A stretch of DNA of 64,000 nucleotides from Pseudomonas fluorescens. GTDB lineage: Bacteria; Pseudomonadota; Gammaproteobacteria; Pseudomonadales; Pseudomonadaceae. Made by a program: the position numbers and the translations under genes. The notes under the pieces are model-generated. The model was not told the DNA's origin. It did not search any database and saw only the letters and a list, made by a program, of their open reading frames with translations. The stretch is taken from contig NZ_LVEJ01000007.1 of NCBI RefSeq assembly GCF_001648775.1, positions 1-64,000 of the forward strand, written 5' to 3'. Shown piece by piece: positions 45,368 through 53,409 of the stretch; the stretch's first letter is position 1, and every line of letters starts with the position of its first letter.

Positions 45368-45880
45368 TCAGGCTTTTGGCGTGTAGAAAGGGTTGCTGAT
45401 GTGCGCAACGACGTCTTTGAGTTGCGCGGTTTGCGGCTTGCCGGTCAGGGCTGCGCGGATCGCGGTACGGCAGGCGTTGTAGTTGTTCAGGTACACCGCG
45501 TCGAGGTCATCGCAGCCCGGGTTGACCCAGTTGGCGGTGACAATCGCCCACTCGTCTTCGGCTTCCGGCGGCAGGGTGCCGTCGAGCAGTGCTTCGAGCA
45601 CGGCTTTGGCGATCCCGGCTTGCGAGGCGCCCCACGTGGCGTTGCCGTGCAGGTCGCTGCTGATCGCCGCTTTGTTGACGTACAAGGTCATCGGTTTGAC
45701 CGGAATGTTCGGCTGCGCAATCACCATGAACGGGCAGTGGCCTTGGCTCGGTGAGGCGAGGCTGTTGGCGAACGCCTGCCCGGCCGGGCCGTTACGCGGG
45801 CCGATCAGAATATTGATGTGTGCGGCGTTCACGCCCGGGCCTTCGAAACCTTCACCGATGTACAGGTCGAGTTCTTTCAT
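45368..45880 (-). CDS. fae: Formaldehyde-activating enzyme (Fae) homologue
   Basis: A 170-residue protein clearly of the Fae family (5,6,7,8-tetrahydromethanopterin hydro-lyase). It matches from 'GEGFEGPGVNAAHINILIGPRNGPAG' through 'PNIPVKPMTLYVNKA' and 'GASQAGIAKAVLEALLDGTLPPE'. The conserved active-site His of Fae is His21 here. In methylotrophs Fae joins formaldehyde to tetrahydromethanopterin, a cofactor pseudomonads are not known to make. Here it leads an operon with an aldo/keto reductase, an aldehyde dehydrogenase and a transporter, so it may process a different aldehyde or pterin. No other methylotrophy gene is in the window. Confidence 0.93.
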   Translation of the reverse strand: MKELDLYIGEGFEGPGVNAAHINILIGPRNGPAGQAFANSLASPSQGHCPFMVIAQPNIPVKPMTLYVNKAAISSDLHGNATWGASQAGIAKAVLEALLDGTLPPEAEDEWAIVTANWVNPGCDDLDAVYLNNYNACRTAIRAALTGKPQTAQLKDVVAHISNPFYTPKA

Positions 45881-46123
45881 CAGTCTTTACTCTTGTGCGA
45901 TACGAGGGATGTTCGATAGCTCACGCAAGCCTGGAGGCGAGCGCGGTCAATAACGGGCGCGGGGAGAGACGGCGGGAGAAATGGGACATGGCTGCAAACG
46001 CTCTCTGCTTGTTATTGATGAGCTGTGTTTGCGATTTTTTAACACCGGGGCTGGAGCCGGCCGTAACCATTAAAAATCATGGGGCAATGAGTTTTAGTCA
46101 TAGCCCTTTTGCTTGGGCAAAAA

Positions 46124-46146
46124 AATCCCGCTCAAGGAGCGGGATT
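46124..46146 (-). terminator. Rho-independent terminator of the NDH-2-like gene
   Basis: Stem AATCCCGCTC / GAGCGGGATT with a 3-base loop; on the minus strand it is followed by a run of seven T, 18 bases past the stop codon at 46164. The region from here to the Fae start at 45880 shows no gene and should contain the Fae operon promoter. Confidence 0.9.
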
Positions 46147-46163
46147 GATTGATGTGGAGTGGA

Positions 46164-47369
46164 TTACGCGACCACAGGAATCAGCGGATCAGCCGCCGCC
46201 AAAGCACTCACGCGATCAGCCGCCGGCGGATAGATCCACTGAGTGTTGATCTGGGTCTTGAGGGTTTTGCCTTCCTGCTTGACCAGTTTCACCTGACGAT
46301 CCCAGCCTTCGGTGTACACCGCGCCCCAGGCACCGAGATCCAGGCACGTCACGTATTTTGGCTGGCTGTACGGCGTCGGGTCGACACCGAGAATCTGCGC
46401 AGCGACGTTGTTGCCGGCGTGTCGACCCAGCGAAATCGCGTGCTGGCAGGTCATCAACGCGTAGTTGCCGATGTCGTCAGTCGCCGCGTAGGCCACATCG
46501 CCGGTGGCGAAGATGTCGTCCTGACCGATGACTTTGAGGTGTGCGTCGACGTGCAGGCGGCCTTGTTTATCGCGCTCGGCGGGGATTTGCTCGGTCAGCG
46601 AGCTGGCACGCACGCCGGTGGTCCAGACCACGGTTTTCGCCTCGATGTGCTGACCATCGGACAACGTCACCCCGTTGCCATCGACCGACTGCACCGACAC
46701 GCCCAGACGCCACTCGACGCCCAGCTCTTCACTGGCTTCGAGGATCGACTGACTGATTTCTTCGCCCATGGAGGCGCCGATTTTCTGCCCGCGATCGACG
46801 ATGATCACCTTGATATCGGTCTGCTCGCCAAGGATTTCACGCAGACGCCCCGGCATTTCAGTCGCCGTTTCGATCCCGGTAAAACCGCCACCGGCGACGA
46901 CAACGGTGTTGCGCGCCAGATTTTCCGCAAGGTCTTTCAAGGCATTCAGGTGAGCTTCCAGACGAATCGCCGCTTCGATCTGATCGACGTCAAAGGCGTA
47001 CTGCGCCACACCCGGTGTGGCCGACTGCGCCAGACCACTGCCGCTGGCCAAAACGAGTTTGTCGTAGTGGAACACTTGCTTGCCGCCGGCAGCATCGATG
47101 TAACCGACGGTTTTTTTCGCCACATCGATGGTTTCCGCCGCACCTTTGATGAAGCGAACGCCGACTGCTTCGAACAGTTCATGCAGCGGTGCAGCCAGTT
47201 GATGTGCATTTGGCTCATAGAAACGCGGACGCACACGCAGTTCGGCCTGCGGCGCGAGCACGCTGATTTCGACGTCGTCGCGACCCTGCAGATCGACCAG
47301 ACGCGTAGCACTCAATGCCGACCACATACCGCCAAAACCCGCACCGACGATCAGAATCTGCTGCTTCAT
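46164..47369 (-). CDS. NDH-2-like NAD(P)/FAD-dependent oxidoreductase
   Basis: A 401-residue pyridine-nucleotide-disulfide-type flavoprotein with FAD motif GAGFGG (~9-14), NADH motif GGGFTGIE near 165, and 'DDIFATGDVA' for FAD. The make-up matches type-II NADH dehydrogenases, which pass electrons from NADH to quinone at the inner membrane without pumping protons; the C-terminal amphipathic part is present but short. It is divergent from an Rrf2 regulator that probably controls it. Confidence 0.9.
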   Translation of the reverse strand: MKQQILIVGAGFGGMWSALSATRLVDLQGRDDVEISVLAPQAELRVRPRFYEPNAHQLAAPLHELFEAVGVRFIKGAAETIDVAKKTVGYIDAAGGKQVFHYDKLVLASGSGLAQSATPGVAQYAFDVDQIEAAIRLEAHLNALKDLAENLARNTVVVAGGGFTGIETATEMPGRLREILGEQTDIKVIIVDRGQKIGASMGEEISQSILEASEELGVEWRLGVSVQSVDGNGVTLSDGQHIEAKTVVWTTGVRASSLTEQIPAERDKQGRLHVDAHLKVIGQDDIFATGDVAYAATDDIGNYALMTCQHAISLGRHAGNNVAAQILGVDPTPYSQPKYVTCLDLGAWGAVYTEGWDRQVKLVKQEGKTLKTQINTQWIYPPAADRVSALAAADPLIPVVA

Positions 47370-47485
47370 TGTGTTTCTCCAGAAAACGCCAAACGGTTGA
47401 AAGAGGGGAAATCGGATTTGTGGAGAGCCAGTCGCTGCCCACTCAATATCGCCGACTCTATTGATCGGATATAAATCTCACAAGT

Positions 47486-47510
47486 CAGATTATTCGATAG
47501 GTTTAATCTG
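47486..47510. promoter_or_regulatory. Candidate operator in the NDH-2/Rrf2 divergent region
   Basis: Inverted repeat CAGATTA-N11-TAATCTG in an AT-rich stretch between the divergent genes. A second hairpin-forming repeat, AATCCGC-N8-GCGGATT, is at about 47588-47610. Either could be an Rrf2 site. Confidence 0.4.
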
Positions 47511-47664
47511 TTTTTTCGATATCAATGAAAATGCCATAAAAGGTAGAAGAACCCTGATTACTAGGCGCGAAGAACAGATATTGATGCAAATCCGCCTGAC
47601 CAAGCGGATTGCCGATGGCGTTTCAGGCTGATAACATTTACGACAAATCAAGTCGGACTTACCT

Positions 47665-48213
47665 ATGTCTCTTTACAGCGCAGGCGTCGAATACGGCATT
47701 CATTGCCTGGCCTTTCTGGTCACCAGCACCGGCGATACACGCGAAGCCAGCGTGCGCGACCTCGCCGAACTGCAAGGCGTGCCGGTGGAATACCTGGCAA
47801 AAATCTTCACCAAACTGGCCAAGAGCAAACTGGTGGTGGCGTCTGAAGGCGTGCGCGGCGGATTCAGCCTGGCGCGGCCGGCCGACGAAATCACCCTGCT
47901 CGACATCGTCAAGGCCATCGATGGCCGCAAGAACATTTTCGAATGCCGCGACATTCGTGGGCGTTGCGCCCTGTTTGAAGGCAATGCGCCGGGATGGGCC
48001 GTCGAAGGCACCTGCTCGATTCACGCCGCCATGATGACCGCGCAACAACGCATGGAAGAAGCCCTCGCCCAGCAGACCATTCTCGACATCGCCCGAAAGG
48101 TCGGGCGCAAAGCGCCAAAAGAGTTCGGCCAGCAAGTCGAAGACTGGATTCAGGATCGCCGCGAGAAAAAGGGCAACGTCGGCACCATTACGCTGACCGA
48201 CATTTCCGGCTGA
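47665..48213 (+). CDS. Rrf2-family transcriptional regulator, probably Fe-S dependent
   Basis: A 182-residue Rrf2 protein: N-terminal winged HTH ('SVRDLAELQGVPVEYLAKIFTKLAKSKLV'), wing 'GVRGGFSLARP', then three Cys at 94, 101 and 117 (FECRDIRGRC...GTCSIH). NsrR/IscR/RirA-type members bind a 2Fe-2S or 4Fe-4S cluster through three such Cys; the spacing here (6 and 15 residues between) is wider than in IscR. It likely senses redox, iron or NO and controls the divergent NDH-2-like gene. Confidence 0.9.
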   Translation: MSLYSAGVEYGIHCLAFLVTSTGDTREASVRDLAELQGVPVEYLAKIFTKLAKSKLVVASEGVRGGFSLARPADEITLLDIVKAIDGRKNIFECRDIRGRCALFEGNAPGWAVEGTCSIHAAMMTAQQRMEEALAQQTILDIARKVGRKAPKEFGQQVEDWIQDRREKKGNVGTITLTDISG

Positions 48214-48240
48214 TCTTTCAAGCAGCAAGAAGGCAAAAAA

Positions 48241-48275
48241 AAAGCAGAAACCGTTGATCCGGTTTCTGCTTTTTT
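48241..48275. terminator. Bidirectional terminator
   Basis: Stem AAGCAGAAACCG / CGGTTTCTGCTT with A-run before and T-run after, between the convergent Rrf2 and lipoprotein genes. Confidence 0.9.
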
Positions 48276-48293
48276 GTGCATCTGAACGTGTCG

Positions 48294-48629
48294 TTACAGG
48301 CAATCACGCACCGATTTTCGCAACGATCCGGACTTGGCCCACGGCGGCCCCTGATACAACGAGACCCGGCTGCCATCCTTGTATTTGACGATATCGAGAA
48401 TCTCGTCGGCGGTAATGATGCTGGGCGCCGTGATGCGATAGCCGTTGGAAATCGATGTCTGCGAGGTCTTCGCGACGTCCTGCTGCCACAGCGGCAATAC
48501 ACACGCGGCATAGTCTTTAGGTGTCTTGCCACTGGTCTTGCTGATATTCGGCTCCCCCGGTACCAGCGATGCCGGCAACGAACAACCTGCCAACATGGCC
48601 AACGCCAGACTCCCTATCCATCTCCGCAT
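48294..48629 (-). CDS. Small lipoprotein (hypothetical)
   Basis: A 111-residue protein with signal peptide 'MRRWIGSLALAMLAGC' and lipobox LAGC at 13-16, so lipid-anchored. Mature part has two more Cys ('AACVLPLW' and 'VRDCL') and a strand-rich 'NGYRITAPSIITADEILDIVKYKDGSRVSLY' segment. Similar short lipoproteins are common in Pseudomonas; function unknown. Confidence 0.88.
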   Translation of the reverse strand: MRRWIGSLALAMLAGCSLPASLVPGEPNISKTSGKTPKDYAACVLPLWQQDVAKTSQTSISNGYRITAPSIITADEILDIVKYKDGSRVSLYQGPPWAKSGSLRKSVRDCL

Positions 48630-48815
48630 GGTGTTTCCCTGTTCTGAAAAAAAACGAATGTAACGTTTAAGCTAGCGCACATCCATCGTGGCACCGCGCC
48701 CACTATGGTGATTGGACAATTTTTTACATCCGTTCAGTCCAATGACAGACGAGCGTTGCCCCACCGGTAAAAAATGCGACTACTCTTTTCTACCGAGAAT
48801 GTTCAGGAGGTGATC

Positions 48816-49055
48816 ATGCGGCTCAATGAATACGAACACGAACTTCAGCGCGACCTGCAAAGCGTTGCTTCGGATCTACGCTGGTCGGCAGTCGACCTCA
48901 AGCGTATCGCTGAGCAACTGCGCAAATCCGGCAACGAGGCGGACGCACAAACCGTGCTGAGATCCTGCGAGGTCCTGCAAAGCGATGAAGAACGCTTGCA
49001 ACTGTATGCCAAGGAAGTGAAGGCACGCGCCATCAGCCGAACCAAAGTCCACTGA
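48816..49055 (+). CDS. Small helical hypothetical protein (79 residues)
   Basis: A short, charged, predicted all-helical soluble protein ('NEYEHELQRDLQSVASDLRW', then 'LKRIAEQLRKSGNEADAQTVL'). The ATG at 48816 has a textbook AGGAGGTGATC ribosome site, so it should be made at a high level. A terminator follows at 49085. No family recognised; probable coiled-coil. Confidence 0.85.
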   Translation: MRLNEYEHELQRDLQSVASDLRWSAVDLKRIAEQLRKSGNEADAQTVLRSCEVLQSDEERLQLYAKEVKARAISRTKVH

Positions 49056-49084
49056 CACCCACTCGTCCCCTTCCCCAAACAAAT

Positions 49085-49113
49085 GCCCCGGCAAACACCG
49101 GGGCTGTTTTTTT
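49085..49113 (+). terminator. Rho-independent terminator
   Basis: Stem GCCCCGG / CCGGGGC with 6-base loop and a seven-T tail, 30 bases after the stop of the 79-residue gene. The remaining gap to 49371 shows no convincing gene. Confidence 0.92.
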
Positions 49114-49370
49114 GCAGCCGTTCAACTGGCTGTGTGACTTTGCGCGCGCTTCGAGCGTTTTTTGTAGCCGGGAAACGCCAGCGCTTCTTCTCGGCTGCCA
49201 AACGACGCCAGTCGATCACCCTGAGTGCACTTCCGCCACTTGCCTGTCAAGGTGCTGGCACTTTTCGCACAGCCCATCGCTCCAAATCCCATCGGAACCT
49301 TTAAAACCGGGCCCGGCTCGAATATTGCAAATTTATTTCACTTTTGTGACAAGACGTAAACAGGTAACAG

Positions 49371-49733
49371 ATGAAAGTACGCGCCACCGTCATTTGCGAA
49401 CAGGATCGCCACATTCTCCTGGTCCGCAAACCCCACTGCCGCTGGACCTTGCCCGGGGGCAAAGTCGAGTCCGGAGAAACTCGAGCGGAGGCTGCCGTGC
49501 GCGAATTGCAGGAAGAAACCGGACTGGATGCCGAGGATGTGTTGTATTTGATGGAACTGCAGAGCGGCAGCACCCGGCATCACGTTTATGAAGCTTCAGT
49601 GGCGGATTTTGAACAGCTGCGCGCTCAGAACGAGATTATCGATTGCATCTGGCATCCGCTGGATGCCGTGCAGAATTTGAGCACCAGCGAAGCGACACTG
49701 CGCATCGTTCAGGCGTTTCAACGGCGTTTATAA
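49371..49733 (+). CDS. Nudix hydrolase
   Basis: A 120-residue single-domain Nudix enzyme with a complete Nudix box, starting 'GGKVESGE' at about 29 and running to 'RELQEETGL' at about 51. It hydrolyses a nucleoside diphosphate linked to another group; the size and '[14 protein letters not shown]' do not allow a substrate call. Its stop codon region overlaps the convergent DUF1652 gene by 6 bases. Confidence 0.92.
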   Translation: MKVRATVICEQDRHILLVRKPHCRWTLPGGKVESGETRAEAAVRELQEETGLDAEDVLYLMELQSGSTRHHVYEASVADFEQLRAQNEIIDCIWHPLDAVQNLSTSEATLRIVQAFQRRL

Positions 49734-49979
49734 AGGCCAACCGGCGAACGCCCGGCGCCCTGCACTCATTTCCGTGCGTAACTCACCGATGAAGTTGGAA
49801 ATGTCACGGATGGTGACGAGATGTTCCGGGGATACGCCATTGAGCAATAACTCGACATGCCCGCTGTCTGGCTCATACACCTTTATTTGCAGCAGTCCCT
49901 GCGCGTTCGGAATGCAATCGCACTTGGACGCAGGAAAGCCGGATTCGACAATCCGGCAGATATCGGCAATGGCAAGCAT
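49728..49979 (-). CDS. DUF1652 family protein
   Basis: An 83-residue Pseudomonas-typical DUF1652 protein: '[22 protein letters not shown]' then '[17 protein letters not shown]'. Function unknown. The ATG at 49979 fits the family; an upstream start at 50069 is unlikely. Its TAA and that of the Nudix gene share the TTATAA at 49728-49733. Confidence 0.88.
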   Translation of the reverse strand: MLAIADICRIVESGFPASKCDCIPNAQGLLQIKVYEPDSGHVELLLNGVSPEHLVTIRDISNFIGELRTEMSAGRRAFAGWPL

Positions 49980-50090
49980 GAGTGGACGCCTCGCAGGCGA
50001 TGAGTCGGTCGACCCGTAGAGCATAGATGAGCACTTTGTGTCTTGCCCGATACAAAAATGCCAACTCAATCACATTTTTCGGGCACGTCC

Positions 50091-50990
50091 TCAGTGAGCG
50101 TCGTGATCCCAGATCCAGCCCCAGATGCCCGGCAAATTCACCGGCTGCAAACTTTGCTGAACGGTGCGAGCCAACGCGGCTTTTTCCAGCGCGGCGTGAT
50201 CATCATAGAACGGCTGCGCCGCCAGCTTCACACCGGTCGCCGCGGCGCTGTCCAGCAGGATCTGCAAATACTCGCGGGTGTGCCGCGCGGTATAGCGGTT
50301 AAGGTCATGGAACGTCACCACCACCGGGATCACGCCATCCACCGTCGCAAACTTGCCCAACGCGATCTGCTCGCGAACTTCTGACAACTGCCGCAGCATG
50401 TTCGCCCGCCGCCGCGGACTGGCATTAAAGCCCCAGATCTTGCCGTCATTGGCGCTCAAATCGGTCAACAGCACGTGTAGTCCATGCTGTTGATAGGCCG
50501 CGAAAGTGCGTTGGTCATAGTTCCAGAATGGCGGACGCAGCAGTATCGGTGGTGCGCCGGTAATGGCAGCGATATCCGAAGTGCCGAAATTCAGCGAGTC
50601 CTCAAGCTGTTGCGGGTCGAGCGAACGATGGTTGGTGTGCCAGTGAGTCGCAGTATGGAAAGCGAGGATATGCCCCTCCGCGTGCTCACGCCGCATGATG
50701 GCCCGACCGATCTCGCTGTTGCCCGCTCGCGGGGCGCGAGTTTGCACGAAGAACACGGCTTTGATATCTGGCTGAATCGGGTTGTCCTTGAGGCTGTCGA
50801 GCACCGTCGCCGACGGATTCCAGAAGCTTGACGCACTGGGGCCATCATCGAACGTCAACAGAAAACGCACCGGCGCCTGAGCCTGGAGGCGGGTTTCGGT
50901 TTGCGCGGTCATTTCGATCGGCGCGGCAATGCACCCGGCCAATGCCAACGCCATGACCGCCGCACACAGAAGTTTGAATCCGCACATCAT
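50091..50990 (-). CDS. Polysaccharide deacetylase (NodB-like) lipoprotein
   Basis: A 299-residue carbohydrate esterase family 4 protein with lipoprotein signal ending LAGC (~16-20). NodB motifs are visible: TFDDGP (~46-51), a His-rich 'HTATHWHTNH' metal site, 'RPPFWNYD' and 'VTFHDLN'. It probably removes N-acetyl groups from an envelope or extracellular polysaccharide (or peptidoglycan) while anchored to the membrane. No exopolysaccharide operon is adjacent. Confidence 0.92.
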   Translation of the reverse strand: MMCGFKLLCAAVMALALAGCIAAPIEMTAQTETRLQAQAPVRFLLTFDDGPSASSFWNPSATVLDSLKDNPIQPDIKAVFFVQTRAPRAGNSEIGRAIMRREHAEGHILAFHTATHWHTNHRSLDPQQLEDSLNFGTSDIAAITGAPPILLRPPFWNYDQRTFAAYQQHGLHVLLTDLSANDGKIWGFNASPRRRANMLRQLSEVREQIALGKFATVDGVIPVVVTFHDLNRYTARHTREYLQILLDSAAATGVKLAAQPFYDDHAALEKAALARTVQQSLQPVNLPGIWGWIWDHDAH

Positions 50991-51121
50991 GTTTTGCCTT
51001 GAGCCCGACGGCTGCCGTCATGTGGTCGATTGGCAAAACTCCCTCGCCCTTATCCATCCCTGCGCCCGAAACTGCGAGCCGTGGTTGGATAAGGTACACA
51101 GGGTTTGGTTCCGGCGCTTGT

Positions 51122-52069
51122 TCAGCGTGTCAGCGCCTGCTGAAACGAGGTGTCGATAATTCCGGCAGTCGCCAGCGGCGCCGGCAGCGCTTTTACTTTA
51201 AACAGGAAATCGGCAGTGCTTTGCAGATCGGCTGCCGCCTGTTGATCCACCGGCCCGACGCTCATGTGCGCCTGACGCAACCAGTGCCGCGAAACCTCCT
51301 GATCGAGATTGGCTTTCTTCGCCCACAGGTCGGCGTATTCATCGGTGTGGCTGTCGACCCAGGCACGTGCCTGTTTTAAACGCCCGAGAAAGTCAGCGAT
51401 GGCTTCGCGTTTACTGTCGATTGACGGCGCAGACGCGGCGATGGCGCTGAGTCCGGGCATCAGGTTTTTCGCGGTCAGAATCGGTCGCGCCCCGGAAAAC
51501 ACGATCTGCTGGGAAATGTAGGGTTCCCACACCGGGAACGCATCGATGCTGCCCTGGGGCAACGCCGCGGCGGCATCGATTGGCATCAGTTTGACGAAGT
51601 CGACGTAATCCTCCGGCAGTCCGCCCTGCTCCAGGGCACGCAAGGTCAGTTGCTGACTCCAGGCACCGGGCCAATAGGCGACTTTCTTGCCTTTCAGATC
51701 GGCGATGGTTTTCACCGGCGAATCCTTGGGCACCAGCAATGCGATGGTGTCGGGGTTTTGCCGGGAAACGCCGATCAACTTCACCGGGGCTTGTTTGGCG
51801 GCAAGGAACAGAAAACCTGAATCGCCGAGAAAACCCAGATCCAGCGCACCGGTCTGCAAGGCCTCGGCCAGGGGTGCGGCCGCCTGGAAATGTTTCCAGT
51901 CAACGGTGTAAGGCGCATCTTTCAACACCCCGGACGCTTCTATCGACGCGCGAATGTTGTAGTAATTCTGGTCACCCACATGCAGGACCAAAGGCTCGGC
52001 AGCGTAGGAAAGTGGTGATGCGAACAGTGCAGCGGTCAACGCGCTGCGTAGGAAACGGGAAAGCTTCAT
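51122..52069 (-). CDS. ABC transporter substrate-binding protein, SsuA/TauA-like
   Basis: A 315-residue periplasmic binding protein: signal peptide ending 'PLSYAAEP' near residue 23, then the NMT1/THI5-like fold with 'TIADLKGKKVAYWPGAWSQQLTLRALEQGG', as in sulfonate, taurine and nitrate binding proteins. GCAGGA lies 6-9 bases before the ATG at 52069. Divergent from a second binding protein of the same superfamily. Its own permease and ATPase are not next to it. Confidence 0.92.
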   Translation of the reverse strand: MKLSRFLRSALTAALFASPLSYAAEPLVLHVGDQNYYNIRASIEASGVLKDAPYTVDWKHFQAAAPLAEALQTGALDLGFLGDSGFLFLAAKQAPVKLIGVSRQNPDTIALLVPKDSPVKTIADLKGKKVAYWPGAWSQQLTLRALEQGGLPEDYVDFVKLMPIDAAAALPQGSIDAFPVWEPYISQQIVFSGARPILTAKNLMPGLSAIAASAPSIDSKREAIADFLGRLKQARAWVDSHTDEYADLWAKKANLDQEVSRHWLRQAHMSVGPVDQQAAADLQSTADFLFKVKALPAPLATAGIIDTSFQQALTR

Positions 52070-52145
52070 GGCGAGTCCTGCAAAGGAAATTGCATAGAAC
52101 ATAACGCTGTTAAATAAGGCTTTTGAAATTCGATTAACGCATAAG

Positions 52146-52185
52146 CTCATCACTGATGAGTGCTGCTGTTCACTGCGCAACAGTG
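52146..52185. promoter_or_regulatory. Candidate operator cluster between the two binding-protein genes
   Basis: Two neighbouring inverted repeats: CTCATCA-C-TGATGAG (52146-52160) and CACTG-CGCAA-CAGTG (52171-52185). They lie in the middle of the 294-base divergent region, where a CysB/Cbl-like or other regulator might bind. Position-based inference only. Confidence 0.4.
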
Positions 52186-52363
52186 CCTCACCACACTGTT
52201 CACCACGCAACACCTTGAATCGGCAAAAAACTGGTCAAACCCCGTTAAACCGGGGACCCGGCACTTATGGCACAGAGCCTGCAATATTCCATTCATGCAG
52301 GAAGCATTCGATAAAAATATCTTTTTGGACATAAGAAATCTGTGCCTTTGCCGGAGCGCTCAC

Positions 52364-53350
52364 ATGAAATCGTTGTTCCCGTTGTCCCGTCTGAAAACGC
52401 TGCTGGCCATCGGTGCCATGGCTCTGAGCCTGCAACCACTGGCCAATGCTGCTGAAACCGCTCCGGCGGAAGTGCACCTCGATTACGCCTATTACTCACC
52501 GGTCAGTCTGGTCCTAAAAAATTTCGGCTTTCTCGAAAAAGCCCTGCCGAATACCAAAGTCAGCTGGGTGTTGAGTCAGGGCAGCAACCGCTCGCTGGAG
52601 TACCTCAACAGCGGCGGCGTCGACTTCGCGTCCAGTGCCAGCCTCGCCGCCGTGCTCAGCCGCGCCAATGGCAGCCCGATCAAATCGGTTTACGTTTACA
52701 GCCGTGCGGAATGGACCGCGTTGGTGGTGCGCAAGGATTCGCCGTACCAGTCGATTGCCGACCTCAAAGGCAAGAAAATCGCCGCGACCAAAGGCACCGA
52801 CCCGTACCTGTTCACCCTGCGCAGCCTGCAACAGGCCGGGCTGAAAAAGGACGACGTGGAACTGGTGCACTTGCAACACCCCGACGGTCGTACCGCACTG
52901 GAAAAAGGTGATGTCGACGCCTGGGCCGGGCTTGATCCGCACATGGCCGCCAGCCAGGTGCAGGCCGGTTCGCGCTTGCTGTATCGCAACCCGGCGTTCA
53001 ACAGTTACGGCGTGGTCAGCGTCACCGAGCAATACGCCAAGGAGCATCCGCAAACCATCGACACGGTGATCAAGGCCTACGAACAAGCCCGCGAATGGGC
53101 GTTGAAAAATCCCGATGCGTTCGCCGCCCTCCTCGCCAAGGAATCCGGCCTGCCACTGGAGGTGGCCAAGCTGCAATTGTCGCGCACTGATTTGAGCAGC
53201 CCGCAACTGACTGCCAACGATGTGCTCGCCTCCAAAGCCGCCGCGCCGATTCTGGTCTCAGAAGAACTGGTGCGCCGTGGCGTCAATGTCGATCAGGTCA
53301 TCGACCAATTGCTCGATAACGGTGTCCAGCAAGCCGTCGCCCGCCAGTAA
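52364..53350 (+). CDS. ABC transporter substrate-binding protein, aliphatic sulfonate type
   Basis: A 328-residue periplasmic binding protein: signal peptide ending 'PLANAAETA' (~28), then 'YAYYSPVSLVLKNFGFLEKALP' and 'IADLKGKKIAATKGTDPYLFTLRSLQQAG', typical of SsuA. CGGAG precedes the ATG at 52364. It is followed after 59 bases by a permease gene on the same strand. It differs clearly from the divergent binding protein, so two ligands or ligand sets are served. Confidence 0.93.
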   Translation: MKSLFPLSRLKTLLAIGAMALSLQPLANAAETAPAEVHLDYAYYSPVSLVLKNFGFLEKALPNTKVSWVLSQGSNRSLEYLNSGGVDFASSASLAAVLSRANGSPIKSVYVYSRAEWTALVVRKDSPYQSIADLKGKKIAATKGTDPYLFTLRSLQQAGLKKDDVELVHLQHPDGRTALEKGDVDAWAGLDPHMAASQVQAGSRLLYRNPAFNSYGVVSVTEQYAKEHPQTIDTVIKAYEQAREWALKNPDAFAALLAKESGLPLEVAKLQLSRTDLSSPQLTANDVLASKAAAPILVSEELVRRGVNVDQVIDQLLDNGVQQAVARQ

Positions 53351-53409
53351 TCGACCAGGCATCCAGCGAATCCGCGCGCGTCGCGGATTTTCTGCGTGCG
53401 GAGCCAACC

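Noticed and set aside
52160..52363. 68-codon N-terminal extension of the sulfonate-binding protein
   Set aside because: It covers the palindromes and lies upstream of a proper signal peptide that begins at 52364 with its own ribosome site.
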